Shown here: positions 45,993 through 59,284 of the stretch, piece after piece
Position numbering within the stretch: position 1 is the first letter of the stretch
Layout: each line of letters begins with the position of its first letter
From: Echinarachnius parma
Lineage: Eukaryota; Echinodermata; Echinoidea; Clypeasteroida; Echinarachniidae
Length of the DNA stretch: 64,000 bases
Assembly: GCA_037951105.1 (NCBI GenBank)
Contig: JBAMJV010005472.1
Location: 1 to 64,000 of the forward strand
Reading direction: 5' to 3'
Notes under the pieces: generated by a model
The model's input: only the letters and a program-made list of their open reading frames with translations
Database searches by the model: none
What the model was told of the DNA's origin: nothing
Made by a program: the position numbers and the translations under genes

Positions 45993-47224
45993 TTGAAAAT
46001 AACCTACACTTGATCCTTGAAATGCTATTGTCCAAATATTTATGTATTCAGTGGATGTGTACGTCATCTCGCCTGTTAGCCCTGCATATAAAAAAAAACC
46101 TGGTACGTAAACATAAGAATCTGATTTATGTGTGGATGTATGGCATGTGCCCACATTTTGGAGTCCTGTATTTTTGGCAGTCATTTTCGTATTTATATTA
46201 GGAGACTGTAACCTCTGCATACTAAAAATAATGGTATAAACCTAAGAATCTAGCTCTCAAATGTATTGTGTGTACTGTCTTCCTGCGTGTGCGCTTATTA
46301 GATTCTGGGCCTTTTACCGTCAATGGTCTGTTTATAAGAGGCAGTCACCTCGGCTTTCAGTGAAAATTAGGTATAAACTTACAAAGCTGGCTACGATTTA
46401 TTGCTATGGACATACACATGTGCCCATATATTGGGTTCTGTGTATTGTGCTATCAATCACGGCAACAAACATTACAATGCTGTGTCCTGCGAATGGAGAT
46501 AAAGCTGTCTAGGAACAAAGGGGGGCTGATTTTTTTCCCCCTTCGTTCTTCTCAGCAATTGAGCAAAGATGCAATGAGGCTAAGCATGATGGTAATTGAG
46601 GAGGGCAGGGGACGAAAATTCAATTAATCTGATTAATCCACCAGAGTCTGCAGACATGTGTGAGGAGGGGGAGAGGGTGAGGGGGCAGCGGGGAAGCCAT
46701 ACAAAGGCAATAACAGTCTACATGTATGTGTGCTCCCAATGTTTAACGAGAGCAGAATTTACATACTAATGATGTAGATTTAATACCAGATTGTAGATGG
46801 AATTATAAAGCTTTAATTGTTGACCTAATAAGGGATGCTTAGTGATGTATCTTTGCAAGATTCTAGTCTCTTTTCTTTGTTTACACGGCAAGCTTTGCTT
46901 GACAGAATGGCTTCAAGAATGAAATTACAACCACTGGACTTCAGTGGTAAATCACTAGTGGAGCTTATCACTCAATGATTGAAATTTGATTGGAATTTAA
47001 TGGGTCCATTACTTACTGGATGTTTGGAATGCAGATTGATGTTTATTTGGGTTATGTTTGTTGTTTGTCCGAGTATTTATTCATACTTGATTAATCATGC
47101 CATCAATCGTCACTTATTGTCCATGAAATTTAATTAATTACATACTGTAGAGTTGAGATATGCAGTTTTTGACATGGTGAATAATGAACATTAAAAGAAT
47201 TTACCTCATTTATTGAATCACAAA

Positions 47225-47352
47225 CCCGCTGTAGACAGGTCACCACTATAGACAGGATCTAGGACATTGTTTCTATCTGCACGGTATAACTTTTGGTGGC
47301 CACTATAGGCAGGTTGGCTGCTATAGATAGATAGCCACTGAGACAGGTTTGA
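47225..47352. repeat. Minisatellite of CACTATAGACAGG units
   Basis: Degenerate ~25 bp units: CTGTAGACAGGTCACC, ACTATAGACAGGATC, GCCACTATAGGCAGG, GCTGCTATAGATAG and CCACTGAGACAGGTTTGACT. Confidence 0.65.
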
Positions 47353-48641
47353 CTGTATTTGTACTATATACGTATGGCAACCATGTCTCACTTAGGCAGA
47401 CGTGCACAGTTTTTTTACACCAACCATCCAGATCCACCCACCACTCTCAGTTCCCCTTCTAAATTTAACTGGACACAATGTAGCAACCTAGCCCGAGGTG
47501 CTATTTAAAACTTATTTGTCCAAGTTGTGCAAGCGGCGTGCTCTGCTCATCAGTCTTTACTCACCCTCGTTAACCCCCCAAGTGCTATAGATTATATTAG
47601 TGTGTATGAACTGTAGGGCCTTTTCAATGTTTGGTAATTAAAAGGTTAATATCTATTGCAAAGCGCTGGTTTCAGCGCCCCCACCCCCCTCCCCACAACA
47701 CCTCACTCCTCCAAATGGATACTTGTCTATATTTTGCAAGCATCATGCACGTTAATCCCCCGAGTACCATGGGCGCTACTTTAAGTGTGTAAACTTAGCA
47801 GCCTAACCCCCCCCCCCCCCCCCCCCCCCCACCACCACCACACAGAGACACTCACACATACACAAACCCTTAATTGATCAAATGGAAAGATACATTTATG
47901 GACAACAACTTCACTAGATAACTAATTGCATATGCTGCATTGTATGTGTTAAGTGTCTGGGGATGGCATTGTCTACATGTAGGAAGAAAGATGTTAACCC
48001 ATTCAAGTCCATTTCTTTTTTGTGTGTAAAACAGACCCCCAAAAAGATACACTATCTGGTTTGGCTGCGTTGCATTAAAAGAAAGAAAAGACACTAGAAA
48101 GGAGGCGTGTGTGTAAATATAGATTTCGTTTAAGAAAGTGATAAATGCGACGAGTGGTGGAAAAATTTAGGATTATTGTGAGAGTGGGAGGGATGAGACG
48201 TTGCCATGTCCGAAGGGCAAAACGTAAGCGGGGTTTCGGGATAACGCGGCCAAAGTGTGAGATACGCTTTCATATGATAATTTGAGCCGTATCACATTCC
48301 TCACCACGCCTTGTATCAAAGGACCTGTATTCTACCAAAGCGATGAGAAAAAAAACGATCAGAACTCTTAAGCGTTAATTGAGTTTGTGTCCCAATAAGA
48401 TGAGGAAAATGGAGGAAAAAGGTGTTGAAATGTGAGTAAAGAAGCGTTAATGGTGACCATTGATTGGTGTGTTAGTGTCCATGTGGGGGGGAGTAGGGTT
48501 CAAGTGCCCGGACGAAGGATTAAATCTTGGGGTTGGTGTGAGACCTTAGAAACATGATCCTAGAGACCGAAGCCGCAACCATCTTTTATTTCAAGCACAA
48601 ATCTGATAGATTAGATCTTATATTTCTTCTTCTCTCTTCTA

Positions 48642-48953
48642 GGGGATGTTTCACAAAGATCCTAAGTTGAACTTAACGCTAAGTTGGACTTAACAATTAT
48701 GGAAAGCCATGTGTTGCCTAAGAATATGATATTTTCAAAAGCAAAAAAGGAAGAATACTAGACTTTTCATAAATGTTGCATCAAGAACATCAACTCTCCC
48801 TGATAATAGAAAATATGAATGATTTGAATCAACTTTTTGTGGCTTTGGAAAAAGAAATTTTAAATAAATTTTCAAAGAAACTGATGGCTTTCCATACTTT
48901 TTAAGTCCAACTTAGAGTTAAGTTCAACTTAAGATCTTTGTGAAACACCCCCC
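48642..48953. mobile_element. 312 bp foldback, TTTCACAAAGAT family (best copy)
   Basis: The left arm GGGGATGTTTCACAAAGATC continues through AAGTTGAACTTAACGCTAAG and TTGGACTTAACAATTATGG to about 48708. The right arm (about 48888-48953) is its complement, ending AAGATCTTTGTGAAACACCC. The arms are ~66 bases and the loop is AT-rich. Confidence 0.85.
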
Positions 48954-49415
48954 TGGTGTAAATGGGGATGGGTCATGTGATGTCAAAAGGAAGGATTTTG
49001 CTCTATTTTTAATTGAGGATGCATTTCATCGAGACAAGCTGATATGAAGACAAAAAGGACAAAATGGGTAGATGCTGATATGAATGCTAAATGAAAATAA
49101 CTTGATGACTTGATTAGTTGGTTAGGGAAATCTGATCCAAGCTATAAGCGGTCTGTTTCATTGATATTGATTTGTTTTCCCAATGATGAAGAATTTTTAT
49201 TAATTTAATTCACCCCCTCGTCCAAGATCTGAGACGAATAGGAGATGATCCTTTTGTCAAACAGCAAGGTCAAAGTAATGAAATTATAATGGATTATTAT
49301 ATATCAAAATAGGCCATGTATAATAGCATGTGTCATGGGATACGTTATTTTGATAACAGTATACAAATAAGAAAGATCTAAACTGGTTGTGTATACATAG
49401 TTTGAGACTATATGC

Positions 49416-49680
49416 AGGGCTCCACACTAGCACTTGCCCGCTTGCCCAGGCATGAAAAAATTGATGAGGGGCAAATAAAATTTCATAAATTGTCTTGAAT
49501 GTTTCCTTGCAACTAAATAACTGTTCAACTACGAGAGAACAGTGTAAATGGATATGTGTAAATCTTATCTAGAAGTAAGAGGGCAAGTAAATTTCATATT
49601 GCGGCAAGTAAAATGTAAAATTGTATGATTTTACTTGCCCCGATGGGTCAGAACAGACAAAAGTTAGTGTTGAGGCTTGG
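49416..49680. mobile_element. CTTGCCCG-type inverted-repeat element
   Basis: The left end GGCTCCACACTAGCACTTG with CCCGCTTGCCC and the right end ACTTGCCCCGATGGGTC, then AAAAGTTAGTGTTGAGG, are inverted. The layout resembles the 12866-14117 element. Non-coding. Confidence 0.5.
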
Positions 49681-50119
49681 CTTACATAGCACCATGTGTG
49701 ATGATGGGTTTGACAGATTAGAAGGTATGTGGATTCCAAACATTATGGTAGCTCAGCTAAGCACATGGTTGATCTGAAACTTCCGCTTGAAGGTTAAGAT
49801 AACCTGTGCTAAATGGCAGGTCAACAGTATGTCCTCTCTTCAAGAAGCATAAACCTTGTCCCTCATTACCAGTCTGTTGACGTTGTGTCATGGAAATATG
49901 GCAATATTTATTACGCATGTCAGTTGAATGGAAGATGTTTGTCTGTGTGTAAGTGATTGAATGCATGTGTTTGTACTCTGTGTATTCAATGACATTTAGT
50001 TTTGAAATTTTTTTTTTGAAAAATGTAATTTCCCTTTTTCATTCTGTTACTAATATAACTTGTATTTGTAAAGTACAACACCAGTGAAAAGTTTTGAATT
50101 TGATTCTAAATGTATTCTT

Positions 50120-50184
50120 TCTTTATCTCTCTCTTTTTCATGAATCCACATTGATTTTCCTGCTGGTTTCCAAATCAGGTAAGC
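50120..50184 (+). promoter_or_regulatory. Candidate recursive splice (ratchet) site in intron 3
   Basis: A long pyrimidine-rich tract (50116-50140 CTTTATCTCTCTCTTTTTC and 50154-50170 TGATTTTCCTGCTGGTTTC) leads to CAG at 50176-50178, followed immediately by GTAAGC at 50179-50184. A 3' splice signal fused to a 5' splice signal with no exon between is the defining layout of a recursive splice site, known mostly from introns of tens of kilobases such as this one. It lies 25.1 kb after the exon 3 donor. If used, phase is irrelevant because zero bases are retained. No test of use is possible from sequence alone. Confidence 0.45.
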
Positions 50185-53100
50185 AAATTATTTTCCTTGT
50201 TTTTAACGAGTGATTCATATTTGGTGGGTGACTGTTCACCGTTGACTGACAGCTGTATATGTACCATACTTTTCAAATTTGAAAATGCTGTTCATGTACA
50301 GTAAGCTATATACATTTAGTGATGTAATTGCTGAAATACAGCTTGTAAGAACTTTATCATGAACAAAAATTGTAGGACATTTTACATTTGCATGTCAACA
50401 TAATGGACTACTACATACCGTATGACTTCATTTTGAAGCAATGTGCTTTGGTCATCAGTCGTCCACTGACTGAAGCGAGAACATGGCATTACGGTTTTGA
50501 CTTCCGTCCACATCCACAAAATCAAAACAATTTCAGACCATTGCACTTCAGTGAAACTCTAGGGGGGCAGATACATGCATGATGCTAAATTTACAAATCA
50601 TTGGAGACCTATTTGAAGGAAAAGTTTTTATCACAACAGAGATGGTATCTTTGTTTTTGTTTGGCCTTCCTATTAGACTTGAAGCAATGTATATGAATGG
50701 ACAATCTTCAAACTGGGCCCATTAGTACAGGAAGGAGAGATACCTGGTTTTGATAAGAGAGGGATCTCCTAATGACCAATGTATAGAACACTTGGCATCC
50801 CATCGCTTACAGGAACCCGATGTAACAACATGTATCAAGTCTATGAGAAGTTAATTATTATTTGATGGAACAGGGTATTAGTGCATCCTCTTTTGTCTTA
50901 GCACAAGCTTCCTTCTTTTATGCAATTCTTTTCATATGATTGCATATGAGATTGTTCTGGTCATTATCAAGGTAAACAACAACAAAATTTTTTTTCATGA
51001 AGTAGTGATGAAAATATATTATATTTTTCACATTTATATTTTTCTGATTAGTGCTATCTCCTAATCAATATTGTATAGCTCCCTAAAATATAAAATATAA
51101 ATAAAAACAGTGAATTGAAGAAAGATTTACTAATGTAAAGTGTGCATCTTGGAGCCTGTACCCAAGTGTTCTGAAAAGTTGCAACATCCATATGGACATC
51201 TTCTTCTGCTAAATAGTGTAAGGATGACTAATGAATTTATATAACTGATTTGATTAAACACAATCACAAGATCAGACTCATTAACTGTTCATCTGCTTTC
51301 GTTGTTGACAACACAGCTTTTTTAAACCAAACAAGATCAGGATGTTTATGTTTTGCAGCAGCTAATGTACCAGAGATTAGTATCTCTCCCTCAGCTCATT
51401 AGGTGAATTCGGTATTAAGTGTTTTCACTGAGATGTGAGAACTCGTTCATTTCTGATTTTTTTTTTTTTAAAAGTTCATATGGAGCCTGTGGATATGTTA
51501 TTAATAATCCTAGCATTCACAAGACATTCACATTTATCAAAGACTTTATTTTAAAACAATTTTGATAAAAGAAGGTGCATAAAGTAATAAGCGGCATCAA
51601 AAAAATCTCTTTTTAAATAATGTTTGCAAGACATGGGTATTTTGTGCAAGTCTACCCTTTGGTAAACAAACATAGTGTATAGTTTATCATTGTAACAATG
51701 TTAGAAATGATATTGTTAGATTGTGTTTATGCTTGTTGTCGGGTAACTGTAATGAGTTGCTAGCCGTAAGTGCAGCCGGTAAATCATGGTCTTGGTTTTG
51801 CAGGCAAGTGAATGGTTTCTTTTGATCACCCTTCCTAGCGAGCCTGACGTTTATGATCGGTGGACAATACAGGCTCGCTAGTTGATGGGGCTGGTGCGAT
51901 ATTGCAATACAGCTTGCGCCGCTAATAGTCAAACTACATACACTGCACTTCTCATTCCGTGCATCCATACTGGTCCACACTGAGTTTCAAGAACCTGGGG
52001 ATATTATAAAGGGCTGGCTTGTAAATGTTTGGTGTAATGTTATGACTCTTATGATGATGCGATAATACAAGAGAAGGCCAAGGGTGTTTATCATTAAATT
52101 TACTGAGGTAGAGTTGTAAAGTATCAATTTGTTAGGTCTCGTCCCATAAAAAGCTGGAGCTTGGAATCTACGGAGAATGAAAATTATATCAAAATGAAAA
52201 AGTCTTGGAATAGTTACAATCCCTTTTCAAAACCTCCCCTGATTCTTGAGATTTGTGTGGATATAGTGCTACCCCCCCCCCCCCTCCCTTTCTACCCATC
52301 TCCTATTCCCAACTACCCCATTGCATTATCCTACAAATCACACCAATCCAAAATACCACACATGTTTGGGGAGATTGCTCACCAGATTCAGAGCTTCAAA
52401 AAAACTCCCTGACAATTGGGGTCAGGATTTGTATATAGGTTTAGCGCCCATGGGAGAGCGAGGGAGTTTTTCTTCACCCCTGGAGGAAGACTCGGGACTA
52501 AATAAGTTTTTATGGCAAAAGATTGGAAGAACCAGGCTGCATAGCAGAAGGTTCGACCCAAAGCAGCGGAAGATTCTTATCATCAAAAGAGTCTCAGCCA
52601 GAATGGTTAGGTTTACAGGGGGGCTTTCGGTAGCGAAGCAACACGCTCAACTTCAAAGGAGCAATTTTCTTGTTTGTGTGTCGGCGGCTAATTTTGGGTG
52701 GATGTAATGGCTGATCCCGTTGATAAATGGCCGTAATGAAAATGTAATAGAAAGGTGTTAGGGAAATGGCGATTCCAAGGTTGCTAAACAGGGCATATAA
52801 GTCTCCTTAACACATTCATAAAGTGCAAGCATCAGGTCTATTTTGTCCAGCTTTCAATCAGGCATCCTAGTAAAGTCCTGGATTGGACAGAGAATATTTA
52901 TAGTCAAGACCCTCTGTGAAAGGTAATCTTATCTTCGTAAGTCCCCTTTTCTCCACTTGTTACAAAATAAGGTCACATGCAAAAGGTGATCCATGTCTTG
53001 CAGACCATATTGCATGTAAATATAGTAAATAATGTTTCCCTTTTCTGCAATTGTAAACAAATAGCTGACTGGTAGACAACAGTGGCGTGGCTCGGATTTG

Positions 53101-53570
53101 TCCAGTAGGGGTTACCAGAGAGCATTTTTGTGAGGAGGCACATGGTTTCATCACCATTTATATGCTTTCAATTATAATATTTATATTAAAAACTTGAATG
53201 TGCCTATATCCTTTGTTCATCTTTGCTTTCAGAAGCAGGTTTTTTTTTTGTGTGTGAGGCACAGAAAATGTATGGGGGTACATACCCTCAGGTTTCCCCT
53301 CCCCTTAAATTTGCCCCTGGTAGACACTTTTATACTAAAATTCATTTGTACATGTATATCCTTCCACTTACCTTTATAACGCGTGTAAGTGAAAGTGCAA
53401 ATGGTTGTATGACCTGCATTTTCTCCCTAGCTGTCGATTCGGTCCCCCAGCTCCATATGAAATGTGTTGCTATCTACAGTAGATATAGCTGTGCATGATG
53501 GATGGCGAGACATGATACAATGGTTGCATCGTTCCATCACATGCTCCCCCAGTGGTTGCTAAATGTCTAT

Positions 53571-53661
53571 TTAACCCATTCAGGACTGGTCCTGAGAACA
53601 CTCTGGCTTTGGTCTATGGAGATTACATGTTGTAGTTAAATCAATCAGTCCTGAATGGGTA
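53571..53661. repeat. Short palindromic repeat, family P (cleanest copy)
   Basis: TTAACCCATTCAGGACTGGT at the left and CAGTCCTGAATGGGT at the right, an almost perfect 16-base stem, with GGTCTATGGAGATTACATGT in the loop. A related but decayed unit follows at about 53740-53920. Confidence 0.85.
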
Positions 53662-53965
53662 AATTCCATTTGAGTGTGAGATATTGCAATTCATGTAGAC
53701 TTTTTGCATGACACACCAAGTCTCAGTTGGAAATGGGTTAACCCTTTAACCCATTGGTGTGATGCTAGGAATTGTTATTGTATAACACATATTCCCCATA
53801 GTCTCTAGCCTGAGTGATATATGATATCTCATCTACCACCCTCAAAGGGTAACCCATCAAAGATTTTTGTATAGCATGCATTCTGCATCTAGACTCCAGC
53901 CTGAGTATTTTCAGAACCGGTTCTGAAAAGTTTTTTTTTTTATATGTTATTTAAAAAGCTCAATA

Positions 53966-54195
53966 CAATACTCTGAAGATGCCTACAGCTATCTGGGTAT
54001 TAGGTATGCATCTTTAATAAGTAATAAGTATCTATTTGTGTGTCATAAATATGAAATCATGTAATATTTGAGGGGACGAAGTTAGGGAGAGAGGAGTATG
54101 ATCCATGTACATGAATGTTTCTTGATTGGTCTGACTCGGGAGCATCCAGACACATATAAATACTCTGAAGACGCCTACAGCCATCTGGGTATCAG
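53966..54195. repeat. Diverged direct repeat of ~40 bp
   Basis: AATACTCTGAAGATGCCTAC with AGCTATCTGGGTATTAGG (from 53968) recurs as AATACTCTGAAGACGCCTAC with AGCCATCTGGGTATCAGG (from 54160). Confidence 0.7.
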
Positions 54196-55559
54196 GTATG
54201 CATGAGAACATGAATTGGATTAGACCAGTCATGGAAGGCGATGGGATAATTATACCCTTTTCAAACCTAAGAGTCGCTAAGAGCCGATTCAAAAATGGTG
54301 TAGGGCAAGTATAACTTTGGGAATCATAATGATATAGTTATATTGCTAGTCTAAACCCATACCCCTTAGAGGTTGTTTTTCATATTTTTGCATGGGATGT
54401 ATTCTTAGAATTTCATTCATAAAAACAATCTTAAACAAACTGAATTGCTTTATATAATAATAATAATAAACCGTTTATATATATATAGCGCATATCACAC
54501 AAATAAATTTAGGTCTCTATGCACATTGAAGGAAGGAAAATATAGAAATAGGAAAAATAGACATAAGGGAGCGAAGAAGGGACAAGGTGAGATGAAAAGT
54601 GACAAAACTTGTCGCTATATATCTTGTCTTGGCACAATCACATTTTCTTGCACTGGACATTTTATACTACTTTTGAATCAGTCTCGACTCTAAGAAGTAG
54701 ATATGAAAAGACCGAAAGAAGAGAACCGGACTAATGGACTTTACCTCACGGAGGGGTGGTTAATGAGCTTTAGTTAATCCTCCCTGGAAAGGGAAGCGGG
54801 CGGAGCAAAGGGGATAATCCCACGTGCCTTATTGCCAAAAGCGCAATACCCTCATGTATTAATACAGAACAGGTTGAAAGAAAAGACATGATTTTGTCAC
54901 TCATAATATGTACACGTATTTATTCATGTTCCAACAACGGAATATCCCATGTGGCATTATACAATTATTCAATGTGATGATATGAAGAAGAAAACAAAAA
55001 CATTTGCAGGTGCTTTTTTATTTCAAAATAATAATAATGATAATATAATATATATTTGTGTAGCGGGTAATGCAGAACATTATTATTATCCCTGATCATT
55101 TGGTACAGTTCAGACCCTCATAATGATCTAGTACACATTGTCAACTCCCCGGGGAGCATTCTAGCCTGCAGGTAACCATATACAATATGTCATGCAGATA
55201 TTTGTATCCAGAGTCCTGACATGGTGCTAGATATACCATTCTCTCCATACTTGTGACACTTTGTCACTGTACAATAACTTTACACTCACATTATACTCAA
55301 ACACTGAGTATACATGTTCAATAGCTATGAAGAAAACAAAAGTTTCTTATGCCAAATATACTTTAGATTTAGATAACTTTGTTTTTAAACTTAAGTTATC
55401 TAAATTAAGATTCATAATATACATGTCTACATGGTACCTGTATTTGTATCCGTTGATAGGTAATAATAATAGTGTAAAGCGCTGTGAATAGCGCCAAATA
55501 AATAACCATTATTATTATCACTCTTTAAGATTTTCAATATGTGATAGGGTTAAATTACA

Positions 55560-55560
<1 letters not shown>

Positions 55561-55594
<34 letters not shown>
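55561..55594. repeat. Poly-C run (34)
   Basis: 34 consecutive C on the sense strand, the longest homopolymer in the window; i-motif/quadruplex-capable. Confidence 0.85.
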
Positions 55595-55595
<1 letters not shown>

Positions 55596-55666
55596 CTGGA
55601 GAGAGATCATTCAACCTCTTGACTCCAAATGACACTGACTTCTAAATCATTGCATTTCAATTGATT

Positions 55667-55752
55667 CATGTTCAACCAATCAAAACTGCATTTGTATCCA
55701 CACAACCACTCATTGCCATGTTCAACCAATCAAAACTGCATTTCCATCCAAA
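55667..55752. repeat. Two-unit 50 bp tandem repeat
   Basis: CATGTTCAACCAATCAAAAC followed by TGCATTT begins at 55667 and again at 55717. Each unit contains a CCAAT word. Confidence 0.8.
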
Positions 55753-56591
55753 CCACCAGCAATGCCATTGATTAAAGCCTCGTCAGAGAGAGATATTCTG
55801 CGAACACAGTGCCGATTGATGGTTATCTAGTTAGTTATATGGCAGACACACCTCTGTGAAGAAAAAAAAAACACACACGCGACCTCTTTGAAGAAAAAAA
55901 AACCACATGCACTAGACCTGGGTTCCTTATCAGGGCGGGGGATCCTTAGCGACGACGGCGCTCTATTCGGCAAAGTCATCACCGATATCGGTTAATCATT
56001 TCATCACCTGACTGGAGGCAAATTGATTTACCCAACAGGCTCGGAGCGGGTCCCTCGTCCATCCAATCCATCGGTTACATGTTCAGACTTCTTGAAATCG
56101 AATCATCTCGCATGATTCCATTCCCAGACGTTTTCACCTGAACTTCAAAAGATACATGTGTTTTACGCATTAGCTCCTAACATGGAATTAACCCTCATTC
56201 ATTAACAAGGAACATGTTTTTGTGTGCACCACTATAATTAATATTATCTTTTGAATATTAAGTTTTCCCACTTCGCTCGCAAGTAAGGTTCCTTTGCTAG
56301 TGTTAAATTGACATTTTGAGTATTGTTAGGTTCCATAAAATGAGCTTCCATATTCACCGTTAATATTCGGTCAAAAGAATATATTTTACCATTTGCAAAT
56401 GGAATACATATGTTAGAATGCCTTCATTTACTTAAAAAGGTCAAGTGAAATAAGCAATAATCTGATTTTAAGTAACCTTTTGGCAGGTTGAGCCTTTCTA
56501 AACATAAAGGGTAATTGTAATTGTAATTTATCTCAGTAATCATTATCGTGTCATCACAATTAGGTGATAAACCTTCAGCACTATTGTGTGT

Positions 56592-56731
56592 CTCTGTCAT
56601 TGGACGTTTTAATGGCTCATTCTTATTTATAAATTCCCTCAATTATTGATTTAATACTTTTCTCTGTCATTGGTCATTTTAATGGCTAATTCCCACTTGT
56701 ACATTTCCTCAAATATTGATTCAATACTTCT
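56592..56731. repeat. Two-unit 70 bp tandem repeat
   Basis: CTCTGTCATTGGACGTTTTA (56592) and CTCTGTCATTGGTCATTTTA (56662) begin consecutive units, both continuing ATGGCT, then CCTCAA, TATTGATT and AATACTT. Confidence 0.8.
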
Positions 56732-58018
56732 CTGTAACCTTAATGGAGAAAATGCTCTTTGTTGTCAACTATTTAAAAAGTGCATAGATCTGTCTGAATC
56801 GATTTCTCAAAATAATGGGATCCTTTAATTTCTTTCATCGCACTTTTGTCAATCTACTGGTAATCTCTTTGACCTAGGCTATTGTACTGCAAATGACTGG
56901 ACAGAAAAGGCAAAGACATCTACATGTAGATCATGTAGATATATTGTGGACATACATGTATAATAATGCATCCTGAACATGCAATGGATTTTCTGTCAGA
57001 GTTGTAACTTATTTTTGCAATTGATTTCTAAATTATAATGAGATCAAAGACCCCCCTCTTTTGGGCATTCCGAGGGCTAAATCGACCCGAACCCCCCTGT
57101 ATTTTTTTCACTGATGCACAGCCAGATTATTTAAACTAAAAGCTTCTGATTAGATGAGTTGCATTTATAAATACTACCCCATCATCGTTAATGCGTCTAC
57201 AGTGTCAGAAGTTCACGCGGAGCCCTAGAAACCTTATAAATAAGGGAGATGGTAGTAGGTCAGAAGATCTCAGTGATTATAACACCTTTATTTATAATTG
57301 TTGAATGATTTTAACACCTTTCTTTTATTATTCGTACAAGGTGAGAGATAAACTTGTCAAATCAATAAAAGCCCTAATTACTTCTGGTAGCTTGATTTCA
57401 CCTGCATTCTTGACATTTATTGTTAATTTGTTTGTTTGGTTTCCGAGGGTGTCGTGTTGTAAATAATCAGCGGTTTTGTTTGATACAATCACAGGTTTAC
57501 CTTTTAGTTGTTTATCTTCACTTATTCTGCTACCTGCATATTTTTACCAAATAAATTAGTTTGAATAGTTTATATACTTTTAACGATGTTTATAGTTTTA
57601 ACGGTCTACATATTTGCACAAACATCAAAGTTTGAACAGATTTTTGCCTATCATTAAATCTTGAGTGGAGTCGCAAATATGCCACCTAATTATCTAGCAA
57701 TTATAACTCTTCGGCAAATTATCTTGATCTTTTTCAGGTTTCTTTTATGATAACAAATGGCCTTATAATCACTTCACCTAGTCCTAGCTTTACTTATTTT
57801 ATTGCAAGTGTGTCAAAATGGATGTATTTGCATGTTTGATCTTGGTGTTTGAGTGGCCATGCATTTTACTACTTATTCCAGCTGATCTTTTGCAAAGATC
57901 TTGCTTATCTGCCCGGGATGCGATAATGCCAGGCTAAAATATCCAGGTCTAGGCAATTCCTAGTGACCCAAGTAAATGAACCGAGTACTGTATTCAAATA
58001 GTTCTTCTTGTTTGGGAT

Positions 58019-58028
<10 letters not shown>

Positions 58029-58049
<21 letters not shown>

Positions 58050-58055
58050 GGGGGG
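58029..58055. repeat. Poly-G run (27)
   Basis: 27 consecutive G directly following a run of T. Confidence 0.85.
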
Positions 58056-59284
58056 AACTAGGTCCTAAATATCTTGGGCTGATGTGTATGGAAATTGGAG
58101 TACATGCATAGACCAATAAGAAATCATTTAGAATGGTACAAAAGTTCTAGTATATAGTCTGTCAGATACATAGTTCACACACCTGCAATATATAATTTGT
58201 GATACTCTTGCAAAGTCAAAAGCAAAACATGTTGATTACTTTATTTCGAAACAGTTCTATTAGAAAGAAAGAGCAATTAACTGTCATATAGATGATATTT
58301 GTGACAAGTCAACTAAGTAAATCAAGATCTACGAATAAAGCTATTAATCTTATAGGAAGTTGCAATTGCCCAAAAGATTTTGAGATAAAAATATTGTCCC
58401 CACCAAATAGATGAACTTCGCCAACCTTTCATTTTGTATTTTGTCGTAAAATTTCTTGTTGTTGCACCTGCATACCAGATTCACCTGTGTTTTCAACAAC
58501 AAAAGAGACTATAAACTTCTGTACAATCACCTGGTGTTTTATGCTTACCTGAGCACGTAATTCTGTATTTGTGGGACTAAAGGAGCATTATGCCCCTATT
58601 GTACGGAGTCTTAGTGCAGTTACACTGTGGTGGTTTGTTATTAACTCCATGAACGTTTGTAAAAATTAGGTCAAACTATGACTATGACAGAACATGACTT
58701 TATTATAATTGATTGCTATTGCCAATGATAATGTTAAAAATTATGATATTTGTTGATAGATTTGAATTAAAGAAAAAAAAGGAATAAAAATGTTAATAAT
58801 AATATTGATAATGCAAATTTTCAGTAGCGCATTGCCAATAATGCATGTCTCTATGCACTTATAAAAAGTCGTCAAGCATCATACATGTATTAAAGTCAAT
58901 GTTAAAGCTGTGCACTTCAAACAACAAGTTATAATTTATAAAAAGAAAAACTATCAAATTGTATTCACTAGTCATGTTTTCTTTAATATCCATGTATATC
59001 ATCAAAGACTTTTGGACCCACACCTGCCTTTTGTCTAGCATAGCGGCGGTATTGTGGATTTTCCGCTTTTATCAGTTAGCGGTGTAAACAAATTCATTCT
59101 TTCGTTTTCAAACGCAAGTGTTCATATGGGAAATATTCTTGTTGGGAACTCCCACCGATTCAAAGGCCAAGTTTAGTTTTATGAGCCGAAAGCTGTCGCA
59201 AATCTCTCACACCGTTGCACCTATCATAACACCTTGATTTCTCACCTGCATATATAGCAAAGATGAAGAAAAAGTTTTCAATTC

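Noticed and set aside
50179..50270. Exon starting right after the CAG at 50178, frame GTA AGC AAA TTA
   Set aside because: The frame is open for a while, but the peptide (VSKLFSLFL...) does not match the VNG continuation expected for this PDZ domain, and the first bases read as a splice donor.
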